From: JAAZNF01 sp964561025
Lineage (GTDB): Bacteria > Myxococcota > B64-G9
Length of the DNA stretch: 64,000 nucleotides
Assembly (NCBI GenBank): GCA_964561025.1
Contig: CAZLNM010000009.1
Span: forward strand, 14,559 to 78,558
Direction: 5' to 3'
Positions 9,235 through 16,983 of the stretch are shown here, piece by piece. The stretch's first letter is position 1. The number at the start of each line of letters is the position of its first letter. A program made the position numbers and the translations under genes. The notes below the pieces were generated by a model, which saw only the letters and a program-made list of their open reading frames with translations, was not told where the DNA came from and ran no database searches.

Positions 9235-10467
9235 TCAGGGCTCATCATGGATGCGATCGCTCTCGACGGTCCAGAAGCGCGCCTCCTGCGCCAGCACGTC
9301 TCCCAGTTCATCGAAGTCCAGGGAGCCGGTGACCCCCTGGTAGTCGATGTCCTCTCCGCGCTGAATCATTTCCAGCGCCTTGGCGAGATCGTACCAGGCC
9401 ACCGGTTCTCCGGGCGGGCTGGAAACTTCCTGGAGGGCGCCGGGCAGCGCCGCGTTGTCCGGGGTCTGCCCGCCCCGCGCGGCACGGGCCAGGGCCAGCG
9501 CGGACAGGGCCGCGGCGTCATAGTAGAAATACGCGGCGTCCAGCGGGTAGTCCCCTCCCCATCGCTTTCCGAACTTGACAGCGAAGCTCTCGGCGTCCGC
9601 AGCCAACACGGGCGCCACCCCTACCGCTCCGTCCAGGGCGCCGGGGGGAACGTTGACCACGAAGGCTTCGGATTTCAAGGTGGGCGTCAGGTACCAGCGC
9701 CCGCGCCCGCCCCGCACGGCCCATTCCTGGACAATGGCTGCGCCGGTTCCGGGATAGGCCACCAGCACCAGGCCATCGGGGCGGGCGGTCAGCACGGTCT
9801 GCATGAGCTTGGAGTAGGTGGTTAGCTGGGGATCGAACGACACCAACGCGGACACCTCGATCGAGCGGAGGGCCAACTCGCTGGAGAGCACCGCGGCGAA
9901 GCCCGAACCGTACTCGCTGTTTACGTACAGCACCGCGGCGCTGGTCACCCCGTCCTGCTTCATGCGATCCGCCAGCGCCCGGCCGTACAGGCTGGCCGAG
10001 GGGCAGGTGCGGAAGAAGAACCCGCCGTCCTGGGCGTTGCGAAAGGTCGGAGACGTCACGCCGCCGGAGATCTGCAAGACCTGCCGGGCGGAGATCAGCG
10101 GGATGAGGTGGGCAGCCAGGTCTTCGTCCTCGGGCCCCAGGATGACGCGCAGCCCTGGCTCGTTTAGCAGCTCCCGGGCCGCCTCCAGGCCGCGGCGCGT
10201 ATCGGAGTGGGTGTCGCGCGAGGTCAAGCGCAGGCGCTCGCCGCCCACCCTCCCGGCGCCGTTCACCTCCTCGAGCGCCAGACGCGCCGCGCGCTCGATG
10301 TTGGTGCCGGCGGCGGCGATGTCGCCGGTGAAGGGGAGCAGGGCGCCGACCGGCAGCCCCCCCGTCTCGGAGGATTCGGGCGGCAGCACGCAGCCGGCGA
10401 GACACCCGAGCGCCACCGCCACGAAGGCCATCGAGGAACATCGACAGACACGGGTGGGGGGCCGCAT
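9235..10467 (-). CDS. LivJ-like (Peripla_BP_6) solute-binding lipoprotein
   Basis: Type I periplasmic binding protein like those of branched-chain amino acid ABC importers, 410 residues. The lipoprotein signal ends at LAGC (Cys26). The start of the mature fold (VGALLPFTGDIAAAG, then NIERAARLALEEVN) and the segment LRVILGPEDEDLAAHLIPL are typical. It starts 1 nt after the stop of the TonB receptor, so the two are cotranscribed. No LivHMGF partners are nearby. It may deliver or sense a ligand that comes through the receptor; that is an inference from gene order only. Confidence 0.85.
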   Translation of the reverse strand: MRPPTRVCRCSSMAFVAVALGCLAGCVLPPESSETGGLPVGALLPFTGDIAAAGTNIERAARLALEEVNGAGRVGGERLRLTSRDTHSDTRRGLEAARELLNEPGLRVILGPEDEDLAAHLIPLISARQVLQISGGVTSPTFRNAQDGGFFFRTCPSASLYGRALADRMKQDGVTSAAVLYVNSEYGSGFAAVLSSELALRSIEVSALVSFDPQLTTYSKLMQTVLTARPDGLVLVAYPGTGAAIVQEWAVRGGRGRWYLTPTLKSEAFVVNVPPGALDGAVGVAPVLAADAESFAVKFGKRWGGDYPLDAAYFYYDAAALSALALARAARGGQTPDNAALPGALQEVSSPPGEPVAWYDLAKALEMIQRGEDIDYQGVTGSLDFDELGDVLAQEARFWTVESDRIHDEP

Positions 10468-10468
10468 G

Positions 10469-12688
10469 TCAGAACTCCTGCTTCCAGAGCAGCAGCAGCG
10501 TGCGGGGCGCCAGCGGATAGTCGATCCCTGAGAATCCGGGATCGGGACCTGTGGTGCCGAGGAGGTTGCGCCCGACCAGCGTCAGGGTGGTGGCCCGGTA
10601 GGGCAGAAGCTGAAGGCCGGTGAAGGTCAAGGCGCCGGAGAGCAGGGTGGTCGGGGCCAGCTCGTAGGGCGTGCCGGCGGCCAGGATGTTGCTGTCGGAG
10701 GCGCGCCGGGAGGACCGGAACGAAGCCTCCACGGAGAGCCGCAGCGGAAGCTTGGGGAGGCGCCCCATGACTCCCAGGTTGACGGTCAGGGGTGGAAAGA
10801 TGCCGTTGCGCCAGCCCACCAACTCGGCCGCATAGCCTTCTTCCCCCCGGTCGCGCACCACCCACACCAGGGTCAGGTTGAGGTAGGCCCGCAGCCAGTC
10901 CTTCCAGTGGAGGTCGGCCTCGGCTTCCCAGGACAGCGCGCCCAGCTTGGAGATGTTGCGGGCCACCTTGTTGGCCCCCTGTTGGGTGAACTCGGCCTGG
11001 TCCATCACCAGGCTGTAGCCCAGGTCGGTGGACAGGCGCAGGATCTCGGAGGGGGACCAGAGCACCTGCCCCTCCACGGTGTGGACGTACTGTGGCTTGA
11101 GGTCGGGGTTGCCGATGATGTCGCCGGAGCGCAGCGGGACGCCGTACAGCAGCAACGGGGAAGGCGCCTTGAAGGCCGAGGCGTACACCAGTTTCAGGTG
11201 CAAGGAGGAAAGCGCCTTGACCACCAGCGCCGCCCGGCCGCTGGGTTGACCGCCGTAGATGTTGTGGTGATCGAAACGAAAGCCGCCGGTCAGCCCGACG
11301 CGCCCGCCCTCGGACTGCCACAACGCCTGCAGGTAGGCGCCCGGATTGAAGAGCGCCTTGTGCCCCTGTCGCACCGAGGTGGACTCGCGGATGTCCCCGG
11401 CCTTCAGCCCCCCCACCGAGAGCTGCAACACGTGCAGCATCGAGGGCAGCGCCTCGTCGTCATAGAAAAGATCGGTGCCGGCCATGAGCTGCAGGGAGGG
11501 GATCGGCTGGTAGCGGGCGCCCAGCGACACCTCGCATCCCGAGAAGCCGAACTCCCGCCGCACCCAGTAGGTGTCGGAGCCCACGTCGATCCGATCGGAG
11601 GGGCGCGGCCCGCCGGTGAAGTAGGTGGCGGAGGCGTTCAGCTCGAACTGCTCGTTCAGGGCGAAGGTCGCGCTCAGATCCACGTACCCCATGGCCAGGG
11701 CGATCTGGTTCTTGCGGGAGTGGCCCTGGGCGTCGATGCCGTTCGCCAGTTGCTGCCAGTCGGCGAACTCGGCCACCCGTTCGATGGTGGACATGCCGGC
11801 GGCCAGCGTAAGCCGGCTTTTCTCGCCCAGGTGGTAGATGAGCTTCAAGAGCCCGGTGCCGGACAACATCTGCTGGCCGCTGGAGGTGAGCGAGGCCTGG
11901 CTGTAGTCCGGGATCTGCGGGGCAGGGGAGGAGCCCGGGAGCGAAAGGCCCGAGCGATCCTCGGAGTGGACGCGCGCCCCCAGCAGCAGCTCCACCGCGC
12001 CCAGCCGGGTGCTCAGGCTGACGTCCAGGTCGCCGCCCAGGTTCTTGCCCGTCAGGCTGACCCCGGTGGTCAGATCGGCGCCGCGCTGATCCTTGCCGGC
12101 GCGGGTGATGACGTTGATCACCCCCAGGAAGGCGTCCGCGCCGTACAGGGCCGAGGCGGGGCCGCGCACGATCTCGATGCTCTCGACCGCCGTCAAGGGG
12201 ATGAGCTCGGGCCCCAGCCACACGCCCGAGGTGGAGCGAAAGGCCACCGAACGGCCGTCGATCATCACCTTGAGGATGCCGCTTTCGGCCCGCAGGCCGC
12301 CGATGATGCCCCGGACCGCGACGTTCGGCAGGACGTGGTCATCCTGGACGAAGAACCCGGCCAGGTGCGAGAGGACCTCGGCCACCGAACGGTAGCCCCA
12401 GCGCTCGATCTGCTCGCGGGTGACCACGGTGATGACCGCCGGCGCTTCCTCGACCTTCTGCATGGACTTGGTGGCGGTGGTCACCTCGACCTGTTCCTGG
12501 AGCATGTCCAGCTCGTCATCGAGTCCCTGGGTGTCGTCATCCTCCTCGGCGGGCGGTGTCGCGGACTCCTCCTCCTCGCCGGGCAGGGCCTCGGCGGAGG
12601 TGTCCACGCTCTGCCCGAGAGCCGGGTAGGCAACCAGCAACAAGGACAACCAAATGAAGGGCAACGCTGTGTGAAAGATTCCCACCAT
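10469..12688 (-). CDS. TonB-dependent outer-membrane receptor
   Basis: A 739-residue receptor. The signal peptide spans about residues 1-25 (ending PALG), an acidic low-complexity stretch follows, then the plug domain (EVTTATKSMQKVEEAPAVIT, LKVMIDG, RGPASALYGADAFLGVINVI) and a beta-barrel that ends in aromatic Trp-Lys-Gln-Glu-Phe. I prefer the ATG at 12688, which starts the signal peptide; a TTG at 12706 is also possible. The substrate is unknown; plug wording resembles siderophore, heme and cobalamin receptors. A binding lipoprotein is read from the same transcript. Confidence 0.9.
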   Translation of the reverse strand: MVGIFHTALPFIWLSLLLVAYPALGQSVDTSAEALPGEEEESATPPAEEDDDTQGLDDELDMLQEQVEVTTATKSMQKVEEAPAVITVVTREQIERWGYRSVAEVLSHLAGFFVQDDHVLPNVAVRGIIGGLRAESGILKVMIDGRSVAFRSTSGVWLGPELIPLTAVESIEIVRGPASALYGADAFLGVINVITRAGKDQRGADLTTGVSLTGKNLGGDLDVSLSTRLGAVELLLGARVHSEDRSGLSLPGSSPAPQIPDYSQASLTSSGQQMLSGTGLLKLIYHLGEKSRLTLAAGMSTIERVAEFADWQQLANGIDAQGHSRKNQIALAMGYVDLSATFALNEQFELNASATYFTGGPRPSDRIDVGSDTYWVRREFGFSGCEVSLGARYQPIPSLQLMAGTDLFYDDEALPSMLHVLQLSVGGLKAGDIRESTSVRQGHKALFNPGAYLQALWQSEGGRVGLTGGFRFDHHNIYGGQPSGRAALVVKALSSLHLKLVYASAFKAPSPLLLYGVPLRSGDIIGNPDLKPQYVHTVEGQVLWSPSEILRLSTDLGYSLVMDQAEFTQQGANKVARNISKLGALSWEAEADLHWKDWLRAYLNLTLVWVVRDRGEEGYAAELVGWRNGIFPPLTVNLGVMGRLPKLPLRLSVEASFRSSRRASDSNILAAGTPYELAPTTLLSGALTFTGLQLLPYRATTLTLVGRNLLGTTGPDPGFSGIDYPLAPRTLLLLWKQEF

Positions 12689-12724
12689 GTTCGGTGCGAT
12701 CTTCAAGGGCGTGTTGATGGATTT

Positions 12725-12754
12725 TTAATAGACCTCGAGATGCGAGGTCAAGAA
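12725..12754 (-). promoter_or_regulatory. Candidate promoter and operator of the TonB receptor
   Basis: A perfect dyad with arms GACCTCG and CGAGGTC (12731-12749, 5-nt centre) lies between -10 TATTAA (12725-12730) and a -35 that is either TTGACC (15-nt spacer) or TTCTTG (18-nt spacer). Predicted transcription starts about 30 nt before the ATG at 12688. Confidence 0.45.
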
Positions 12755-12787
12755 AAGATTCGCATCTTGCGATGGCGCAGCGAATTC
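12751..12787 (-). terminator. Possible intrinsic terminator after the B12 radical SAM gene
   Basis: On the minus strand an imperfect stem (GAATTCGC with GCGAATC, CATC with GATG, 4-nt loop) is followed by TTTTCTT. It lies 40 nt after the stop at 12827. The internal loop makes it weaker than the rimP example. Confidence 0.4.
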
Positions 12788-12826
12788 GGCAGCGGCGTCC
12801 GGCGCGAGCGATTTCTTTGCGAGCGA

Positions 12827-14260
12827 CTACCCCGCCTGGGGTCCGGTGAGCGGCTGCTGTGGCGAGAACGGCGCGCCGCGGCGGGCCTGCTTGAGCAGGG
12901 CCCGGTTCTCGCGCCGCCAGCGGCGCACCTGGTTGGCGGCGTAGGCCCGGATGACCGCCCGCTGGAGTTTCCCGCGCAGCAGCAGGCCCAGGGTGCGGCG
13001 CCAGGCGTACACCTTGGCCATCCCGTCCATGCTCTCCTGCATCAGCGTGGCCGCGGACATGTTGCGGGGGCGGAACACCGCGTGGTGCGCGTCGTAGAGC
13101 GACCAGTCGCGCGAGAGCAGGCGCCCCTCTCGCTCGATGTCGTCAAAGACCGGTGTGCCCGGGAACGGGGTGAGCACCAGAAACTGCACCGTCTCGATGT
13201 CCTCCTGGATGGCGAAGCGCGCGGTGGCGCGGATGTTCTGGACGGTGTCGCTGTCGCTGCCGGTGATGAACATGCCGTGCACCCGGATGCCGTGCCGGTG
13301 GAAGGCGCGCACCGCCCCGCGGATTTCGTCCTGGTCCTGGCGCTTGCGGAAGAGCTTCAGCGACTCCTCCTGGATCGACTCGAAACCCACGTACACCACC
13401 CGGCAGCCGGCCCGGGCCATGAGCGCGAGCATCTCCTCGTCCTTGGCCGCGCGCACCGACACCTGCGCCGACCACTCGGGAAAGAAGACGTTGCGCCGCA
13501 GCAGGTAGTCGAGCAGCTCCTTGGTGCGGCGGGGCGAGGCGCAGAAGTTGTCGTCGTAGATGAACATGGCGTCGCCGCTGCCGCGCCGGCGCTCGAGCTC
13601 CTCCGCCACCCGCTCGGCCGAGGCGTAGCGCATGCGGTGGCCGAACATGGGGGTGACCGAGCAGAAGCGGCAGTGGTGCGGGCAGCCGCGCGAGGTCTGG
13701 ATGGGGATGACCCCGCGGTGGAACCAGCCCTTCATGCCGGCCACCAGCGAAAAGTCGGCGATGGGGACGCGATCCATGTCCGCCATGCGCGTGGGCAGGG
13801 GATTGTGGCGAACCTCGCCGCCGGCGTGGTAGCTCAGGCCGGGGACGTCCGCGGCGGCCTTTTCCCCGGCGAGCATGGCGAGTAGGTCGGCGAAGCTCTC
13901 CTCGGCCTCGCCACGCAGGACGAAGTTCGCGTGCGAGAGCGCCTCGTCGGGCAAGAAGGTCGCGTGCGGCCCGCCCATGATCACGGTGGCGCCGCGCTGG
14001 TGAGCCCGATCGGCGAAGTCATAGGCGGCCGGCGCGGTGGAGGTGATGGTGGAGATGCACACGATGTCGGCCCAGGAGAGGTCGGCTTCTTGCAGCTTGT
14101 GCTGCTCCTCGAAGACGATGCGGACGGTGTGCCCGAGCCCCTTGGCGATGGTGCCGAGGATGGGCAGTCCCAGCCGTGGGATGGCGTATCTTGAGAAGAT
14201 GTGTTTCCCGGGTGACTTGGGCTCGATCATCAGGATCTTGTAATTTCTCTTTTCTTTCAT
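12827..14260 (-). CDS. B12-binding-domain radical SAM protein
   Basis: A 477-residue enzyme of the BchE/HpnJ-like radical SAM group. Residues 1-150 form a cobalamin-binding-type Rossmann domain (GLPILGTIAKGLGHTVRI, VIMGGPHATFLPDEAL). The radical SAM core begins with TSRGCPHHCRFCSV, the CxxxCxxC cluster motif, and contains FIYDDNFCASPRRTKELL. The C-terminal 80 residues are basic. The reaction is unknown; relatives modify hopanoids, tetrapyrroles and other small molecules. AGAGGAA precedes the ATG. It is 49 nt after a TetR gene and carries a copy of that regulator's likely operator 14 nt before the ATG. Confidence 0.87.
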   Translation of the reverse strand: MKEKRNYKILMIEPKSPGKHIFSRYAIPRLGLPILGTIAKGLGHTVRIVFEEQHKLQEADLSWADIVCISTITSTAPAAYDFADRAHQRGATVIMGGPHATFLPDEALSHANFVLRGEAEESFADLLAMLAGEKAAADVPGLSYHAGGEVRHNPLPTRMADMDRVPIADFSLVAGMKGWFHRGVIPIQTSRGCPHHCRFCSVTPMFGHRMRYASAERVAEELERRRGSGDAMFIYDDNFCASPRRTKELLDYLLRRNVFFPEWSAQVSVRAAKDEEMLALMARAGCRVVYVGFESIQEESLKLFRKRQDQDEIRGAVRAFHRHGIRVHGMFITGSDSDTVQNIRATARFAIQEDIETVQFLVLTPFPGTPVFDDIEREGRLLSRDWSLYDAHHAVFRPRNMSAATLMQESMDGMAKVYAWRRTLGLLLRGKLQRAVIRAYAANQVRRWRRENRALLKQARRGAPFSPQQPLTGPQAG

Positions 14261-14273
14261 GGCTTCCTCTTGA

Positions 14274-14289
14274 CCAACCAGTTGGTTAA
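14274..14289 (-). promoter_or_regulatory. Candidate TetR operator before the radical SAM gene
   Basis: CCAACCA-GT-TGGTTAA. The right half is identical to the operator in the tetR promoter (15107-15122), and five of seven bases of the left half agree. On the minus strand the pattern ATTAACCA, two bases, TGGTT is shared, and a weak -35 (TTGTTC) lies at the same distance as in the tetR promoter. Confidence 0.6.
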
Positions 14290-14309
14290 TAAGTGAACAA
14301 AAAAAACAC

Positions 14310-15095
14310 CTACGGCCTCTTGCAGCCGAGGCCGGCGAAGATCAGGTCGAGGATGGACTCGCGCCGCTCTTTCAGGATCTTTTCCGAGAGGGGGTCCTCG
14401 CCGAACATCATCCCCACGAACTCCCGGTCCGAAAAATAGCCGATGGTCATGGTGTAGATCGAGACCAGGAACTGGCGTGCGTTGACCTTCTGGAACACGC
14501 CGGCCGCCACGCCCCGCTCGATGAACTGGACGCCCCGGCTGAACAGCGGCGCGAAGAACGTCTCCACCAGGCGCGCCAGGTAGCGGTCCGAGGAGCCCAC
14601 GTCCATGGTGGTGAGCCGGGAGAAGTTGCGGTGGGTGGAGATGTAGTCGAAGAAGCCGCGGAAGAACGATTCGAGCTGGCGCGCCACCGGCAGCTCGTCG
14701 CGCACCGTCTCCTGGGTGAGCTTGATGAGGTCGAAGAGGATCTTGTCCAGCACGGCGTGGAAGAGCTTCTCCTTGCTGTCGAAGTAGTAGTGGATCATGG
14801 CTTTGTTGACCGCGGCCAGATCGGCGATCTCGCGCGTGCGGGCGCCGCCGAACCCCTTGCGGGCGAACACCGACTCGGCAACGTAAACGATGCGCTCCTT
14901 GGCGTCGCGGATCTGCTGGAGCTTGCGCACGAAGTCCGTGCCGTAGTCGGCGGCCGCCTGCTCCATGAGCTCCCGCCGGCGCCGGTCTTTCTTGGTCGCC
15001 TCGGCGGTGTCCCTGGGCTCCTCCTGCTCTTCGGCGCGCCAGTCGTCGTCGCTGGAATCCAGAAGGTGCAGGGTGCTGTTTTTTTCTTCTTCCAT
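14310..15095 (-). CDS. TetR/AcrR-family regulator with acidic N-terminal extension
   Basis: A 261-residue TetR-type repressor. The DNA-binding helix-turn-helix sits at about residues 66-112 (IVYVAESVFARKGFGGARTR, then NKAMIHYYFDSKEKLF). A 60-residue acidic and charged extension precedes it, which is unusual for the family. The C-terminal ligand domain follows. The gene's own promoter has a dyad between its -35 and -10 boxes, and the same dyad occurs before the downstream radical SAM gene, so it probably represses both. The predicted transcript starts within about 3 nt of the ATG and there is no Shine-Dalgarno site. Confidence 0.87.
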   Translation of the reverse strand: MEEEKNSTLHLLDSSDDDWRAEEQEEPRDTAEATKKDRRRRELMEQAAADYGTDFVRKLQQIRDAKERIVYVAESVFARKGFGGARTREIADLAAVNKAMIHYYFDSKEKLFHAVLDKILFDLIKLTQETVRDELPVARQLESFFRGFFDYISTHRNFSRLTTMDVGSSDRYLARLVETFFAPLFSRGVQFIERGVAAGVFQKVNARQFLVSIYTMTIGYFSDREFVGMMFGEDPLSEKILKERRESILDLIFAGLGCKRP

Positions 15096-15104
15096 GCCGG
15101 CCCC

Positions 15105-15133
15105 AGTTAACCAGATGGTTAATGCGTTGTCAA
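15105..15133 (-). promoter_or_regulatory. tetR promoter with operator TTAACCA-GA-TGGTTAA
   Basis: -35 TTGACA (15128-15133, perfect), 17-nt spacer and -10 TTAACT (15105-15110). The 16-bp perfect dyad at 15107-15122 fills the spacer and -10. It resembles the RutR operator TTGACCA-N2-TGGTCAA in layout. Transcription should start near 15098, 3 nt before the ATG. Confidence 0.65.
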
Positions 15134-15158
15134 GGACAATGTCGAACCAGGCGAACCT

Positions 15159-16106
15159 TCAGCGGCCTTTTGCGGGCCGTTGGATCTGGGCCAAAATGCC
15201 CGAGGTGTCCTCGTCCAGCTCGATCACCATCCCCGGTGGCAACACTCGGCAGCCTTCGCAGTCGGAGGCCCGGAACTCGACCCGGTAGCGCCCGCCGGGG
15301 AGCTTTTCGAAGGTGAACTTCCCGTCCTCGCCGCTCGCCGCCTCGCGCTCGGCGGGCCCGGACACCCGGACCAGGGTCTTTTCCCCTTTTTTCTGGCCTC
15401 TCACCTGGCCGCTCAGGCGGTAGACCGGGCGTTCCACGAGCGGCTTGCCGGATTCATCGGCCGGGGCCTCGATCGGGAGGGCCGGACCCTCCCTGGGGTC
15501 GGCCAAAAAGTGCAGCCCCAGGATGGGGTCGCGCGCGATCTCGAGCTCCATCTCGAGCGGCACGAAGCGATAGCGATCGTCGCGGGGGATCAGGCGGCAG
15601 GCGCCGGGCTCGCGGGGCTGGAGGCTGAAGGCGCCGCCCTTCGCGGTCTTTCCCTCCACCGGGATGCGGCAGGCGAGTTCGAGCAGCACCACCTGGCCCT
15701 TCTTGAGGCCCTCCACCCGACCCTTCACCGCGCCGGGATTGCCCGCGGCGCGGCGCGAGATGGCGTGGAAGTTGACCGCCTGGACTTTCGGCTCGCGCAC
15801 CACGACCGTTCTCGAGGAGGGGGTGAACTGGTAGTTCGCGTGCTCCGGGTGAACCAGGTATTTTCCGGCGGGGAGCCCGCAGGCCTCCCACTGGCCCCCG
15901 GGCTGGCTCTGGACCCGCAGGCTGGCTCCTCCCTCGACAACCACGAAGACCGCGTCCTGGCCGGAAAGCCCGGTCACCCAGCCACGGACGCAGGCGGCCT
16001 CGGCCCACGGGGCGGCGAGCAGCATCCCGATGATGAGCACCGCGCCAAGGTGCGTGTGGCTTGCCGCCTGCCGGCGCCGTCGTCCCGGATCCCGGAGGTT
16101 TTCCAT
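15159..16106 (-). CDS. Secreted protein with three carboxypeptidase-regulatory-like modules
   Basis: A 315-residue exported protein. A basic N-terminus and a hydrophobic segment (LGAVLIIGMLLAAPWAEA) form a signal peptide ending near residue 38. The mature part is three related beta-sandwich modules of about 75-85 residues, each starting like RGWVTGLSGQ, KGRVEGLKKG or SGQVRGQKKG. The third contains the typical FTFEKLPGGRYRVEF of CarboxypepD_reg/SdrD-B-like domains. Two Cys pairs in the modules may be disulfides. Function unknown, possibly cell-surface binding. It lies just upstream of the tetR promoter on the same strand. Confidence 0.75.
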   Translation of the reverse strand: MENLRDPGRRRRQAASHTHLGAVLIIGMLLAAPWAEAACVRGWVTGLSGQDAVFVVVEGGASLRVQSQPGGQWEACGLPAGKYLVHPEHANYQFTPSSRTVVVREPKVQAVNFHAISRRAAGNPGAVKGRVEGLKKGQVVLLELACRIPVEGKTAKGGAFSLQPREPGACRLIPRDDRYRFVPLEMELEIARDPILGLHFLADPREGPALPIEAPADESGKPLVERPVYRLSGQVRGQKKGEKTLVRVSGPAEREAASGEDGKFTFEKLPGGRYRVEFRASDCEGCRVLPPGMVIELDEDTSGILAQIQRPAKGR

Positions 16107-16158
16107 GGCCTGACCTTGCCGGTGGCCGGACGATTTGTCAACCCGAACCCGCTTCGCC

Positions 16159-16187
16159 TTGACAGCCGTGCCGGCTTCCCATACACG
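16159..16187 (+). promoter_or_regulatory. Candidate promoter of the nuoJKLMN-like operon
   Basis: -35 TTGACA (16159-16164, perfect), 17-nt spacer and a weak -10 TACACG (16182-16187). The distance to the first ATG (16208) leaves room for the GGAGG ribosome site. Confidence 0.45.
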
Positions 16188-16207
16188 ATGGTCGGCACGG
16201 AGGCGGG

Positions 16208-16684
16208 ATGGACGTCATCCTGTTCTGGATCCTGGGTGTGATCACCTTGGGCGCGGCCGGGTTCGCCATGCTGCATCCCCGGCCGGCGCCCGCCGCGACC
16301 GCCTTGTCGCTCACCATGGCGGGCAACGGCGGCATCTGCCTCTTGCTGGGCCAGTACCTGCTGGGAATGGAGGTCCTGCTGGTGCTGGCCGCCGGGGCGC
16401 TCTTCTTGCGCGCCTTCATGCGTGGCCGGGAGATCCTCCAAATCCACACCGGGGGCAAGGCCCGCTGGAGCCTGGCGCGCGCCTCGGGCGTGGCCGCGGC
16501 GGCGGTCTTTTTGTGGCTGCTCCTCCCCCTCCTCTCCGACGCGGAGCGCCCGCGCCTGGCCGAGGGCGCGGAGGCCATCTCCACCACGGCCTGGCTGGCG
16601 CTGCTTTCGCTACTGACCGTGGCCGTCACCGGCGGGTTCGTGGTTCGCGCGCGCCGCGCCCAGAACGGAGGCTCGGGCTCGTGA
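16208..16684 (+). CDS. nuoJ: NuoJ-like membrane subunit
   Basis: A 158-residue, five-helix protein matching NADH-quinone oxidoreductase chain J by position in a J-K-L-M-N gene order and by the start (LFWILGVITLGAAGFAML). In the TM3 region, where chain J normally has a VYVGAI motif, this protein has LVLAAGAL, so the conserved Tyr is lost. Strong GGAGG before the ATG. It overlaps nuoK by 4 nt (GTGA). No nuoA-I genes are in the window, so the peripheral arm must come from elsewhere or be absent. Confidence 0.75.
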   Translation: MDVILFWILGVITLGAAGFAMLHPRPAPAATALSLTMAGNGGICLLLGQYLLGMEVLLVLAAGALFLRAFMRGREILQIHTGGKARWSLARASGVAAAAVFLWLLLPLLSDAERPRLAEGAEAISTTAWLALLSLLTVAVTGGFVVRARRAQNGGSGS

Positions 16685-16983
16685 TTCCTCTCGAACACGT
16701 GCTGTGGCTGGCCATGCTCCAGGTCAGTCTCGGGCTGGCCGGCCTGTTGCTGCGACGCTCGGGGCCGGTGGTGGTGCTGGCGGGGATCTTGATGTTGAAC
16801 GGCGTGCTCCTGGCCGTCGCCGGGCTGGCGGCCAACCGGGAGGGCGCGCCGCTCCAGGCGCCGGGCGTCGTCATCCTGGCGCACATGGTGCTGCTGGTGC
16901 TCTCGGGCGCCGTGGTGGCGTACGCCTTCGAGCGGTTTCGCCGCCCCCTCAACGTGGACGAGCACGACAGGATGAAACATTGA
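16681..16983 (+). CDS. nuoK: NuoK-like membrane subunit
   Basis: A 100-residue, three-helix protein of chain K size. The GTG start overlaps the nuoJ stop. The chain K signature (LMGIELMLNAVNL-like) is recognisable as LAGILMLNGVLLAV, but the first essential Glu is Leu, and the second Glu of TM3 (AAAEAAIG-like) is replaced in LVLSGAVVAYAF. Both residues are needed for proton movement in known complex I. The stop overlaps the TTG of the nuoL-like gene. Confidence 0.72.
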   Translation: MIPLEHVLWLAMLQVSLGLAGLLLRRSGPVVVLAGILMLNGVLLAVAGLAANREGAPLQAPGVVILAHMVLLVLSGAVVAYAFERFRRPLNVDEHDRMKH

